From assembly GCA_025666215.1 (NCBI GenBank), contig CP102593.1, forward strand, positions 1,997,001 through 2,061,000: 64,000 bases of DNA. Reading direction: 5' to 3'. Shown here piece after piece: positions 1-8,156 of the stretch. Source of the stretch: Xanthomonas campestris pv. phormiicola. Lineage in GTDB: Bacteria > Pseudomonadota > Gammaproteobacteria > Xanthomonadales > Xanthomonadaceae. The notes under the pieces are model-generated. The model searched no databases. It saw only the letters and a program-made list of their open reading frames with translations, and was not told the DNA's origin. A program made the translations under genes and the position numbers. Positions within the stretch are counted from its first letter, which is position 1, and the number at the start of each line of letters is the position of its first letter.

Positions 1-3000
1 CAGCGACAGGCGCTGCGCGTGGTGGGTGCAGATCTGTTCGTAGTCCCAGCACTGGCGGATGCGCATCGCATAGCCGCCGTTGAATTCGTCCTCGCGCACG
101 CCGCCCTTGACGATCAGGATGCGGTCGCGGGTGAGCAGGTGGCCGAACTCGGCGATGGCGTCGGTGAACGCGCTGCACTCGACCCGGCCGCGGCCGTCCT
201 CGAGCTGCACGAACACCTGGCTGTCGCCCTTGCGGCGCACGCCGACCACCTGGCCGGCGAGGATCGCGCTGGTTTCCGGGCGCCAGGCGCGTTTCTCGCC
301 GTCGCCGCCGCCGCCGCGCCCGCCGCCGGATTGCGCGCAGATCTTCTCCAGCGCGCCCAGGTCGCAGCCGACCAGCTCGCGCACTTCCTCGCGGTACGGA
401 TCGAACGGGTGGCCGCTGAGGTAGAAGCCCAGCGTCTCGCGCTCGCCGGTCAGCAGCTGGCCCAGCGGCCATTCCTTGCTTTCCGACAGGTCCAGGTGCA
501 GCGCCGGGGCGCTGGTGTCGGCGCCGCCGAACAGCGAGTTCTGCCCGGAGGCGCGCTCGCGCGCCATCTGCTCGGTGGCCTTCATCACCTCCGGCAGCTG
601 CAGCATCAGCGTGGCGCGGTTGCTGCCCAGCCCGTCCATCGCGCCGGCGTTGATCAGCGCTTCCAGGGTGCGCTTGTTGAGCTTGGCCGATTCCACGCGC
701 GTGCAGAAATCCAGCAGCGAGGCGTATTCGCCGCCGCGCTCGCGCTCGGCCACGATCGCCTCGCAGGCGCCGCGGCCCACGCCCTTGATCGCGCCCAGGC
801 CGTACTGGATGGTGTCCGGCGTGGCCGCTTCGAACATGTACGCCGAGGCGTTGAGCCGCGGCGGCAGCACGGTCAGGCCGAGGTTGCGCACCTCGTCGAG
901 GAAGCCGACCACCTTGTCGGTGTTGTCCATGTCCGAGGACAGCGTCGCGGCCATGAACTCGGCCGGGTAGTGCCGCTTCAGCCATGCGGTCTGGTAGCTG
1001 ACCAGCGCGTAGGCGGCGGCGTGCGACTTGTTGAAGCCGTAGCCGGCGAACTTCTCCATCAGGTCGAAGATTTCGTCGGCCTTGGCCTCGCCGACGCCGC
1101 CCTTGGCCGCACCCTCGCGGAAGATCTCGCGGTGCTTGGCCATCTCGGCCGGCACCTTCTTGCCCATCGCGCGGCGCAGCAGGTCGGCGCCGCCCAGCGA
1201 GTAGGCGCCGACGATCTGCGCCATCTGCATCACCTGCTCCTGGTACACCATGATGCCGTAGGTGTCCTTCAGGATCGCTTCGGTGCGCGGATCGGGGTAG
1301 ATGATCTCCTGCTGGCCGTGCTTGCGCGCGTTGAAGTCCGGGATCAGGTCCATCGGGCCGGGGCGGTACAGTGACACCAGCGCGATCAGGTCTTCGAAGC
1401 GGTCGGGCTTGGCGTCCTTGAGCAGCCGGCGCATGCCCGAGGATTCGAACTGGAACACCGCGCCGGTGTTGCCCGAGGCGAAGATGCCCTTGTAGGTGGG
1501 CGCGTCGTCGAGCGGGATCGCGGTGATGTCCACCGGCGGGATGCCGGCGCGCGCATGGCGCACGTTGATCGCCTTCACCGCCCAGTCGATGATGGTCAGC
1601 GTGCGCAGGCCGAGGAAGTCGAACTTGACCAGGCCGACCTGCTCGACGTCGTCCTTGTCGAACTGGGTGACCGGGTTCCTGCCCAGGTTGTCGACGTCGT
1701 GTTCGGCGAACAGCGGGCAGAAGTCGGACAGCGGCGTCGGCGCGATCACCACGCCGCCGGCGTGCTTGCCGGCGTTGCGGGTCAGGTCCTCCAGCTGCCG
1801 CGCCAGGTCCATCAGGTCGCGGACGTCGTCCTCGCTCTGGTAGCGCTGGATCAGCTCCGGCGAGGCCATCTCGCTGTCCTTGCCTTCGCCCATCGCGTCC
1901 TTCAGCGTGATGCCGAGGATGTTGGGGATCAGCTTGGCCACGCCGTCGACCAGGCCGTACGGGAAGCCGAGCACGCGGCCGCAGTCGCGCACCACCGCCT
2001 TGGCCGCCATGGTGCCGTAGGTGATGATCTGGCTGACCCGGTCGCGCCCGTACTTGCGCGCCACGTAGTCGATGACCTCGTCGCGGCGGTCCATGCAGAA
2101 GTCGATGTCGAAGTCGGGCATCGACACGCGTTCGGGATTGAGGAAGCGCTCGAACAGCAGGTTGTACGGCAGCGGGTCCAGGTCGGTGATCTGCAGCGCC
2201 CACGCCACCAGCGAGCCGGCGCCGGAGCCGCGGCCCGGGCCGATCGGGATGCCCTGGTTCTTGCCCCACTGGATGAAGTCGGCCACGATCAGGAAGTAGC
2301 CGGGGAAGCCCATCTTGATGATCGTGTCCAGCTCGAACTCGAGCCGGTCGACGTAGTCCTGGCGGGTCTTGCCCGGCGCCAGCGGGTTCTTCTCCAGGCG
2401 CGCGGCCAGGCCGTCGCGCGACTGGCTGCGGATCCAGCTGTCCAGCGTCTCGTTGTCGGGCACCGGGTAGGCGGGCAGGAAGTAGGTGCCCAGCTGCATC
2501 TCGATGTTGCAGCGCTGCGCCAGCGCCAGCGTGTTGTCGATGGCGTCGGGAATGTCGGCGAACAGCGCGGCCATTTCCTCGGACGACTTCAGGTATTGCT
2601 GGTCGCTGTAGTCGCGCGGGCGCTTGGGGTCGTCGAGCACGCGGCCGGAGGAAATGCACACGCGCGCCTCGTGCGCGGCGAAATCGCTGGCGTACAGGAA
2701 ACGCACGTCGTTGCTGGCCACCACCGGCAAGCCGCGGGTGCCGGCGGCATGCAGCGCGAACTGGTTGAACGCCTCCTCGCCGTCGCGGCCGGTGCGGGTC
2801 AGTTCCAGGTGCAGGCCGTCGCCGAAGATGCGTTGCCAGTCGGCCAGTTGCTGCTCGGCCAGGTCGTGGCGGCCTTCGCTGGCCAGGCGTCCGGCCAGGC
2901 TGTCGCGCCCGGCCAGCGCGAACAGGTTGTCGCTGCCGGCCTGCAGCCATTCCGGGCGGATCGCCACGCCGCCTTCGTTGCGGTGGCCTTCCAGCCAGGC

Positions 3001-3348
3001 ACGGGTCAGCAGCCGCGACAGGCTCAGGTAGCCGTCGCGGTTGCGGCACAGCACGGTGAGCCGCCACGGCGTCTCCGCGGCGCTGTCGGCGATCAGCAGG
3101 TCGGCGCCGGCGATCGGCTTGATGCCCACGCCTTCGGCGGCCTTGTAGAACTTGACCAGCGCGAACAGGTTGTTCAGGTCGGTGACCGCGAGCGCGGGCA
3201 ACTCCAGTTCGACCGCGCGACTGAGCAGGTTGGCCTGTTTGGCTTTCTTCGGGTCGGCCTGATCCGGTTTCTCGGGCACGCGGATGGTCGAATCCGCCAG
3301 CGAGAACTCGGTGTGGACGTGCAGATGGGCGAAGCGGGAAGTGGACAT
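1..3348 (-). CDS. dnaE: DNA polymerase III alpha subunit (3' end cut off by window edge)
   Basis: Catalytic subunit of the replicative DNA polymerase. Translation on the minus strand begins MSTSRFAHLHVHTEFS, the PHP-domain motif typical of DnaE N-termini. The active-site motif PDFDIDFCMDRRDEV lies near residue 408 (about 2075-2126), with the aspartates that bind catalytic metals. The 1116 codons present lack the last ~70-80 residues, which lie beyond position 1. The gene ends the lpxD-fabZ-lpxA-lpxB-rnhB-dnaE string, the usual proteobacterial order. No convincing Shine-Dalgarno precedes the ATG, and the spacer to rnhB contains one arm of a heptamer-repeat hairpin, so expression may depend on read-through from rnhB. 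Confidence 0.97.
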   Translation of the reverse strand, partial: MSTSRFAHLHVHTEFSLADSTIRVPEKPDQADPKKAKQANLLSRAVELELPALAVTDLNNLFALVKFYKAAEGVGIKPIAGADLLIADSAAETPWRLTVLCRNRDGYLSLSRLLTRAWLEGHRNEGGVAIRPEWLQAGSDNLFALAGRDSLAGRLASEGRHDLAEQQLADWQRIFGDGLHLELTRTGRDGEEAFNQFALHAAGTRGLPVVASNDVRFLYASDFAAHEARVCISSGRVLDDPKRPRDYSDQQYLKSSEEMAALFADIPDAIDNTLALAQRCNIEMQLGTYFLPAYPVPDNETLDSWIRSQSRDGLAARLEKNPLAPGKTRQDYVDRLEFELDTIIKMGFPGYFLIVADFIQWGKNQGIPIGPGRGSGAGSLVAWALQITDLDPLPYNLLFERFLNPERVSMPDFDIDFCMDRRDEVIDYVARKYGRDRVSQIITYGTMAAKAVVRDCGRVLGFPYGLVDGVAKLIPNILGITLKDAMGEGKDSEMASPELIQRYQSEDDVRDLMDLARQLEDLTRNAGKHAGGVVIAPTPLSDFCPLFAEHDVDNLGRNPVTQFDKDDVEQVGLVKFDFLGLRTLTIIDWAVKAINVRHARAGIPPVDITAIPLDDAPTYKGIFASGNTGAVFQFESSGMRRLLKDAKPDRFEDLIALVSLYRPGPMDLIPDFNARKHGQQEIIYPDPRTEAILKDTYGIMVYQEQVMQMAQIVGAYSLGGADLLRRAMGKKVPAEMAKHREIFREGAAKGGVGEAKADEIFDLMEKFAGYGFNKSHAAAYALVSYQTAWLKRHYPAEFMAATLSSDMDNTDKVVGFLDEVRNLGLTVLPPRLNASAYMFEAATPDTIQYGLGAIKGVGRGACEAIVAERERGGEYASLLDFCTRVESAKLNKRTLEALINAGAMDGLGSNRATLMLQLPEVMKATEQMARERASGQNSLFGGADTSAPALHLDLSESKEWPLGQLLTGERETLGFYLSGHPFDPYREEVRELVGCDLGALEKICAQSGGGRGGGGDGEKRAWRPETSAILAGQVVGVRRKGDSQVFVQLEDGRGRVECSAFTDAIAEFGHLLTRDRILIVKGGVREDEFNGGYAMRIRQCWDYEQICTHHAQRLSL

Positions 3349-3412
3349 GCGGAACCAGAACGATGCCCGGGCAGGGTAGCGGCGGGGGCGGGGACGGGCA
3401 AGGCTTGACAGT

Positions 3413-3542
3413 CTCGGGACTCGGGACCGGGGACTCGGGACCCGGTGGTCCGCCGCGTGCGGACCCTGTGCGCGCTGTTGCAGGCCGGAAGCTATGCGCT
3501 CTGCGGCTGTTCCGGGTCCCGGGTCCCGAGTCCCGGGTCCCG
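3413..3542. repeat. Heptamer hairpin element 1 (rnhB/dnaE junction)
   Basis: Left arm 3413-3445 is built of GGGACTC and variant GGGACCC units; right arm 3512-3542 is built of GAGTCCC and GGGTCCC units. They are inverted with respect to each other, so RNA from either strand can fold into a long GC-rich hairpin with a ~66-nt loop. The right arm encodes the C-terminus of RnhB ([13 protein letters not shown]); the left arm lies between rnhB and dnaE. Confidence 0.8.
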
Positions 3543-4181
3543 CCCCAGCAACGCACGCCGCACCGGCGCGAAGCTGCGCCGATGCTGCGGGCACGGACCG
3601 TGCGCGGCCAGGGCGGCCAGGTGCGCCGGGGTGGGGTAGCCCTTGTGCAGGTCGAAGCCGTAGTGCGGATGCTGTTCGTGCAGGCGCTGCATGAGGCGGT
3701 CGCGGGTGACCTTGGCCACGATCGAGGCGGCCATGATCGCGCGGTCCAGGCCGTCGCCGCCGACCAGCGCCTCGGCGGCGCAGGGCAGGCCCTTGGGCAC
3801 GCGGTTGCCGTCGATGCGCGCGAAACCGGCCACGTGCGCCACGCCCTCGACCGCGCGGCGCATGCCCAGCATGGTGGCCTGGTAGATGTTCAGCCGGTCG
3901 ATCTCCCCGGCCTCGATCAGCACCACCTGCCAGGCCAGCGCACGCTCGACGATGCGTGCGTACAGCGTCTCGCGGCGCGCGGCGGTCAACTGCTTGGAAT
4001 CGTCCAGGCCGTTGATGCGGGGGCGCGCCGGATCGAACACCACCGCGGCCACCGCCACCGGCCCGGCCAGCGGCCCGCGCCCGGCTTCGTCGACGCCGGC
4101 GTAGAGCCGGGACTCGGGACCCGGGACTCGGGACTCGGAAAGCAGGGGGTGCTGCGGGGACGTGCGATCGGGATGCTTCAT
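3492..4181 (-). CDS. rnhB: Ribonuclease HII
   Basis: Cleaves the RNA strand of RNA-DNA hybrids, including single ribonucleotides in DNA. The catalytic signature [16 protein letters not shown] is at residues 27-42 with Asp31 and Glu32. The 229 aa exceed the ~198 of E. coli RnhB because both ends are made of translated heptamer repeat: residues 15-25 ([11 protein letters not shown]) and the tail [17 protein letters not shown]. The ATG overlaps the lpxB stop (ATGA at 4178-4181), so translation is probably coupled. The start codon lies in the loop of heptamer hairpin 2. Identity is secure. The extra termini are probably disordered and tolerated, which is inference. Confidence 0.95.
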   Translation of the reverse strand: MKHPDRTSPQHPLLSESRVPGPESRLYAGVDEAGRGPLAGPVAVAAVVFDPARPRINGLDDSKQLTAARRETLYARIVERALAWQVVLIEAGEIDRLNIYQATMLGMRRAVEGVAHVAGFARIDGNRVPKGLPCAAEALVGGDGLDRAIMAASIVAKVTRDRLMQRLHEQHPHYGFDLHKGYPTPAHLAALAAHGPCPQHRRSFAPVRRALLGRDPGLGTRDPEQPQSA

Positions 4182-4225
4182 GCTGTTGCTTCTTCCGAGT
4201 CCCGAGTCCCGAGTCCCGAGTCCCG
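4108..4225. repeat. Heptamer hairpin element 2 (lpxB/rnhB junction)
   Basis: Left arm 4108-4138 (GGGACTC/GGGACCC units) and right arm 4195-4225 (GAGTCCC units) are complementary over ~30 bp. The 56-nt loop contains the lpxB stop and rnhB start (ATGA overlap). Right arm encodes the LpxB C-terminus ([12 protein letters not shown]); left arm encodes the RnhB N-terminus ([11 protein letters not shown]). Confidence 0.85.
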
Positions 4226-5524
4226 CTGCTCCAGCAATTCCGCTACCGCATCGGCCGCACGCGCCGAGGCGTCCTGGCGCAGCAACTGGTGCAGGCGCGC
4301 GTACTCGGGCTGCAGCGCGGCCACCGCCTGCGGGTCGCGCAGCCAGTGCAGCAGTGCGGCGGCGAGCGCCTCCGGGGTGCAGGCGTCCTGCATCAGTTCC
4401 GGCGCCAGATCGTGGCCGGCGAGGATGTTGGGCAGCGCGTAGCGGTCCACCTTCAGCAGGCCCAGCGCCTTGACGATGCGGTAGGTCAGCGGCGCAACCT
4501 TGTAGCCGACCACCATCGGCCGCTTCACCAGCATCGCCTCCAGCGTGGCGGTGCCGGAGGCGAGCAGCACCACGTCGGCGGCGAGCAGCGCGGTACGGGC
4601 CTGGCCGTCGAGCAGGTGCGAATACACCACCGGCAAGGCCGAGCGCGACAGCTGCTCGGCCAGCAAGGCCTTGCATGCGGGATTGGCGGCCGGCACCAGC
4701 ACATGCGCGCCTGGCGTCTGCTGCAGCACCTGCCAGGCGGCGGCGAAGAAGGTATCGCCGAGCCGGCCGATCTCGCCCAGGCGGCTGCCCGGCAGCACCG
4801 CCAGCACGGTCGCGCCGGCCGGCAGGCCGAGTTCGGCGCGCGCCGCATCGCGGTCCTCGTGCAGGGCGATCGCGTCGGCCATCGGGTGGCCGACGAAGCG
4901 CGCATCCACGCCGTGCCTGGCGTAGATCGGCGGTTCCATCGGGAACAGGCACAGCACCCGGTCGGCGCTGGCGCCGATCTTGGCCGCGCGCCGTTCGCGC
5001 CAGGCCCACACCGACGGGCTCACGTAGTGCACGGTGCGGATGCCGCGCTGCTTGAGCCAGCGCTCCACGCCGAGGTTGAAGTCGGGCGCGTCGATGCCGA
5101 CGAACACGTCCGGGCGCCAGTCCAGCAGGCGCTGGCGCAGCTCGCGGCGCAGTTTCAGCAGCCGCGGCAGGTGCCGCAGCACCTCCATCAGCCCCATCAC
5201 CGCCAGTTCGCTGGCATCGAACCAGGTCTGGCAGCCGGCGTTGCGCATCGCATCGCCGCCGATGCCGGCGAATTCGGCCTGCGGATAGCGCGCGCGCAGC
5301 GCCTCGATCAGCCCGGCGCCCAGCTGGTCGCCGGAGGCCTCGCCGGCGACCAGGGCGATGCGCAGCTTGGCTGCGCCGGGACTCGGGACTTGGGACTCGG
5401 GACTCGGAGTGCGGGACTCGGGACTCGGGACTCGGGACTCGAAAGGCGCAGTGCCGCCTTGAATCCGCTCCGGACGGGTGCTGTTCCGGGTCCCGAGTCC
5501 CGAGTCCCGAGTCCCGATGTTCAT
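4178..5524 (-). CDS. lpxB: Lipid-A-disaccharide synthase
   Basis: Condenses UDP-2,3-diacylglucosamine with lipid X to form the lipid A disaccharide at the cytoplasmic face of the inner membrane. The core starts near residue 54 with [18 protein letters not shown] and contains the GT19-type motifs SPSVWAWR and [10 protein letters not shown]. At 448 aa it is ~65 residues longer than E. coli LpxB (382). The excess is residues 3-53, encoded by an entire heptamer hairpin (both arms and loop), plus the tail [15 protein letters not shown] from another copy. The start ATG overlaps the lpxA stop (ATGA, 5521-5524). No start between the repeat and the core is obvious, so the insertion is likely translated. 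Confidence 0.96.
   Translation of the reverse strand: MNIGTRDSGLGTRNSTRPERIQGGTAPFESRVPSPESRTPSPESQVPSPGAAKLRIALVAGEASGDQLGAGLIEALRARYPQAEFAGIGGDAMRNAGCQTWFDASELAVMGLMEVLRHLPRLLKLRRELRQRLLDWRPDVFVGIDAPDFNLGVERWLKQRGIRTVHYVSPSVWAWRERRAAKIGASADRVLCLFPMEPPIYARHGVDARFVGHPMADAIALHEDRDAARAELGLPAGATVLAVLPGSRLGEIGRLGDTFFAAAWQVLQQTPGAHVLVPAANPACKALLAEQLSRSALPVVYSHLLDGQARTALLAADVVLLASGTATLEAMLVKRPMVVGYKVAPLTYRIVKALGLLKVDRYALPNILAGHDLAPELMQDACTPEALAAALLHWLRDPQAVAALQPEYARLHQLLRQDASARAADAVAELLEQRDSGLGTRDSEEATA
5377..5516. repeat. Heptamer hairpin element 3 (inside lpxB N-terminus)
   Basis: Left arm 5377-5441 (about nine GGGACTC-type units, some imperfect), loop 5442-5485, right arm 5486-5516 (GAGTCCC units). 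The whole element is read through in frame at the start of lpxB. Its loop begins AAAGGCGCAG, resembling the AAAAGCGCAG of element 4, and ends CTGTT like element 1. Confidence 0.85.
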
Positions 5525-6312
5525 CGCAACAACGGCCGCTCGCTGGCTTCGATGAATTCCAGCATCGCGCGCACGTCCTCGCTGCTTTCGGCCAGCACCG
5601 CCAGCTGCTGCTTGGCCTCGGCCAGCGGCAGGCCGGCCACGTACAGCGCGCGGTAGGCGCGCTTGATCGCGGCCAGGCGCTCGGTGTCGAAGCCGCGGCG
5701 CTTGAGACCTTCGCTGTTGATGCCGCGCGGGCGTCCCAGCGAGTTGCCGCCGACCATGGTGAACGGCGGCACGTCGCCGTTGATCAGCGCGCCCATGCCG
5801 AGGAAGGCGTGATCGCCGATGCGGCAGAACTGGTGCGCGCCGGCGAAGCCGCTGATGATCACGTGGTCGCCGACTTCGACATGCCCGGCCAGGGTGGTGT
5901 TGTTGGAAAACACGCAATGGTCGCCGACCACGCAGTCGTGGGCGACGTGGGTATAGGCCAGGAACCAGTTGTCGCTGCCGACGCGGGTGATGCCGCCGCC
6001 GTTGCCGGTGCCGCGGCTGACGGTGACGAACTCGCGGATCACGTTGCGGTCGCCGACCACCAGTTCGGTGCGTTCGCCGGCGAACTTCTTGTCCTGCGGA
6101 TCGCCGCCGAGCGCGACGTGGCCGACCAGATGGTTGCCGCGGCCGATCCGGGTCGGGCCGACGATGCTGCAATGCGGGCCGATCACGCTGCCTTCGCCGA
6201 TCTCGACCTCGGCGCCGATCAGGGTGAAGGCGCCGACGCGCACATCCGCCGCCAGCGTCGCCGACGGATCGATCACCGCGGTGGGATGGATGAGAGGGGC
6301 GTTGTCGCTCAT
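5521..6312 (-). CDS. lpxA: UDP-N-acetylglucosamine acyltransferase
   Basis: First step of lipid A synthesis: O-acylation of UDP-GlcNAc from hydroxyacyl-ACP, in the cytoplasm. The 263 aa are of family length. The protein has left-handed beta-helix hexapeptide repeats ([21 protein letters not shown]), the HVAHDC segment that carries the catalytic His in the family, and the GAHQFCRIG motif. A GGAG lies a few bases upstream of the ATG, 19 bp after the fabZ stop. The stop overlaps the lpxB start by 4 bp. Confidence 0.98.
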   Translation of the reverse strand: MSDNAPLIHPTAVIDPSATLAADVRVGAFTLIGAEVEIGEGSVIGPHCSIVGPTRIGRGNHLVGHVALGGDPQDKKFAGERTELVVGDRNVIREFVTVSRGTGNGGGITRVGSDNWFLAYTHVAHDCVVGDHCVFSNNTTLAGHVEVGDHVIISGFAGAHQFCRIGDHAFLGMGALINGDVPPFTMVGGNSLGRPRGINSEGLKRRGFDTERLAAIKRAYRALYVAGLPLAEAKQQLAVLAESSEDVRAMLEFIEASERPLLR

Positions 6313-6331
6313 TGCAGGTCTCCTGCCTGGA

Positions 6332-6787
6332 TCATTCGCGGGTGCCGGCGCACAGCACCTCGGCGCAGGCGACGACCTTGCCGTCCACCTTGGCTTCGCC
6401 GTAGTACACGGCCATGTTGCGGATCACCCGCTTGATCTCCACGTGCAGCTCCAGCACGTCGCCGGGCACGACCTGGCTGCTGAAGCGGGCCTTGTCGACC
6501 TTGACCATGTAGAACAGCTTGGACTGCGCATCGCGGCCCAGCGCGAGCTGGGTCAGCACGCCGCCGGCCTGGGCCAGCGCCTCGATGATCAGCACGCCGG
6601 GCATGATCGGCTGGCCGGGGAAATGGCCCTGGAAGAACGGCTCGTTCACGCTCACGTTCTTGTGCGCGACGATCTTGCGGTTCTCGAAGTCGAGCGAAAT
6701 CACCTTGTCCACCAGCAGGAACGGGTAGCGGTGCGGGATCAACTTCTGGATCTGCTGGATGTCCGGCAGGGTCTGGTCGTGGCTCAT
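6332..6787 (-). CDS. fabZ: 3-hydroxyacyl-ACP dehydratase
   Basis: Dehydrates 3-hydroxyacyl-ACP in type II fatty acid synthesis and competes with LpxA/LpxD for hydroxyacyl-ACP. The start at [12 protein letters not shown] gives 151 aa, the family length. Motifs seen are [11 protein letters not shown] and [19 protein letters not shown], the latter containing the catalytic His and Glu of the hot-dog fold. The ATG overlaps the lpxD stop (ATGA, 6784-6787). An upstream in-frame ATG at 6865 would add a non-conserved stretch and overlap lpxD heavily, so it was not chosen. Confidence 0.97.
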   Translation of the reverse strand: MSHDQTLPDIQQIQKLIPHRYPFLLVDKVISLDFENRKIVAHKNVSVNEPFFQGHFPGQPIMPGVLIIEALAQAGGVLTQLALGRDAQSKLFYMVKVDKARFSSQVVPGDVLELHVEIKRVIRNMAVYYGEAKVDGKVVACAEVLCAGTRE

Positions 6788-7806
6788 TGCTTCTCCTTGC
6801 TGACAGACAGGATGCGACGGGCCAGGGCATCGAGCTGCTTGAAGCGCGCGGCGTTCTTGCGCCACGTGCGGTTGTCGGTCAACGGGGTGCCGGACGAATA
6901 CTCGCCCGGCTCATGGATGGAGTTGCGCACCACCGACTTGCCGGTGATCACCACCTTGTCGCAGATTTCCAGGTGGCCGACCACGCCGACCGCGCCGCCG
7001 AGCATGCAATAGCGGCCGATCCTGGCGCTGCCGGCGATGCCGGTGCAGCCGGCGATCGCGCTGTGCGCGCCGATGTGCACGTTGTGCGCGACCTGCACCA
7101 GGTTGTCCAGGCGCACGTCTTCCTCGAGCGTGGTGTCTTCCAGCGCGCCGCGATCGACGCAGGCGTTGGCGCCGATCTCGCAATCGTCGCCGATCACCAC
7201 GCCGCCGAGCTGCGGCACCTTGATCCAGTGGCCGGCGTCCATCGCCAGGCCGAAGCCATCGGCGCCGAGCACCGCGCCGGGATGGATGCGCACGCGCTTG
7301 CCCAGCCGCACGCGGGTGACCAGGGTGACGCGGGCGATCAGTTCGCAGCCGTCGCCGACCCGGCAGTCGTCGCCGATCACGCAGCCCGGGCCGATCACGC
7401 AGCCGTCGCCGACCACGCTGCGCGCGCCGATGCTGACGAAGGCGCCGATGTGCGCGCCGGCGGCGATCTGCGCGCTGGGGTCGATGCTGGCGCTGGGATG
7501 GATGCCGGGCGGACGCGCCGGCGCCACGTCGAACAGCGCGGCGATCTTGGCGAAGGCGACGTACGGATCGCGCGCGATCAGCGCGGTACCGCGCGCCGCC
7601 TCGGCATCGTCGGCGCGCAGCACCACCACCGCCGCGGCGCTGTCAGCCAGCTGCGCGCGATAGCGCGGATTGGCCAGGAAACTGAGCTGGCCGGGGCCGG
7701 CATGCGCCAGCGTGGCGACGCCATGCACGGCCACGCCGCCATCGCCATGCAGCTGCAGGCCGAAGCGCCCGGCGATCTCGTGTGCGGTATAGGAAGGAGT
7801 ATTCAC
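6784..7806 (-). CDS. lpxD: UDP-3-O-(3-hydroxyacyl)glucosamine N-acyltransferase
   Basis: Third step of lipid A synthesis, N-acylation of UDP-3-O-acylglucosamine. The 340 aa match the family. The N-terminal uridine-binding domain (~1-100) is followed by hexapeptide repeats (IHPSASIDPSAQIAAGAHIG, VAHNVHIGAHSAIAG) and a C-terminal helical tail. The start is GTG at 7806 (MNTPSYTAHEIAGRFG). A candidate promoter ends only ~7 bp before it, so the transcript may be almost leaderless. Enterobacteria have skp between bamA and lpxD; here there is only a repeat-rich spacer. Confidence 0.96.
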   Translation of the reverse strand: MNTPSYTAHEIAGRFGLQLHGDGGVAVHGVATLAHAGPGQLSFLANPRYRAQLADSAAAVVVLRADDAEAARGTALIARDPYVAFAKIAALFDVAPARPPGIHPSASIDPSAQIAAGAHIGAFVSIGARSVVGDGCVIGPGCVIGDDCRVGDGCELIARVTLVTRVRLGKRVRIHPGAVLGADGFGLAMDAGHWIKVPQLGGVVIGDDCEIGANACVDRGALEDTTLEEDVRLDNLVQVAHNVHIGAHSAIAGCTGIAGSARIGRYCMLGGAVGVVGHLEICDKVVITGKSVVRNSIHEPGEYSSGTPLTDNRTWRKNAARFKQLDALARRILSVSKEKQ

Positions 7807-8141
7807 GCCGGGATTCTACCGTGTGCCACCGGCACGGTCATGCTGCCCCTGCGGGCAGGTGCCATGGGCAAGAGGCGGCCAATGCATGCGGGCCGCCATG
7901 GCTGCGGTCAGCCAACCCTGGAAAAACCCCTGCTTCGGCTAGATCGCGATCAATCAAATAGAGAAACGTCCATGCTTCGATCAGGTTGCGATCAGCCAGC
8001 TGGAGCAAAGCCCCCTTTAGTTAAAGGGGGCGCGCCGACAGGCGCGGGGATTTGGCGAGCCAAGCCCCCGGGGCCCAGGTTCCCGCTACGCGGGAGCCTG
8101 GGGCCGCCAGGACAACGCCCTGGCGGCGGGTGGGCAGTTCT
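7807..8141. other. Gene-free 335-bp spacer bamA-lpxD with four hairpins
   Basis: No coding sequence is evident. It holds a perfect 10-bp dyad at 8010-8031 (GCCCCCTTTA/TAAAGGGGGC, 2-nt loop), an imperfect long dyad around 8080-8105 (GCCCAGGTTCCCGC with its near complement), a dyad at about 8104-8126 (CCGCCAGG/CCTGGCGG), and the hairpin over the bamA stop codon. The series looks like a stack of intergenic repeats behind bamA. The lpxD promoter candidate is at its left edge. Confidence 0.6.
7813..7841 (-). promoter_or_regulatory. Candidate sigma-70 promoter for lpxD operon
   Basis: On the minus strand ATGACC (-35, 7836-7841), 17-bp spacer, TAGAAT (-10, 7813-7818). The -10 matches consensus 5/6 and the -35 4/6. 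The predicted start would fall at or next to the lpxD GTG. Confidence 0.4.
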
Positions 8142-8156
8142 TTAGAACTGCCCACC
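8129..8156 (-). terminator. Perfect 13-bp hairpin spanning the bamA stop codon
   Basis: Arms GGTGGGCAGTTCT (8129-8141) and AGAACTGCCCACC (8144-8156) are perfectly complementary with a 2-nt centre. The bamA stop (8142-8144) sits at the tip, so the 3' half of the stem is the coding sequence for the last BamA residues. There is no T-tract, so it may be a stability or partial termination element rather than a classic terminator. Confidence 0.5.

Noticed and set aside
1555..3408. Plus-strand frame opposite dnaE (617 codons)
   Set aside because: Antisense shadow of dnaE; absence of stops follows from codon bias.
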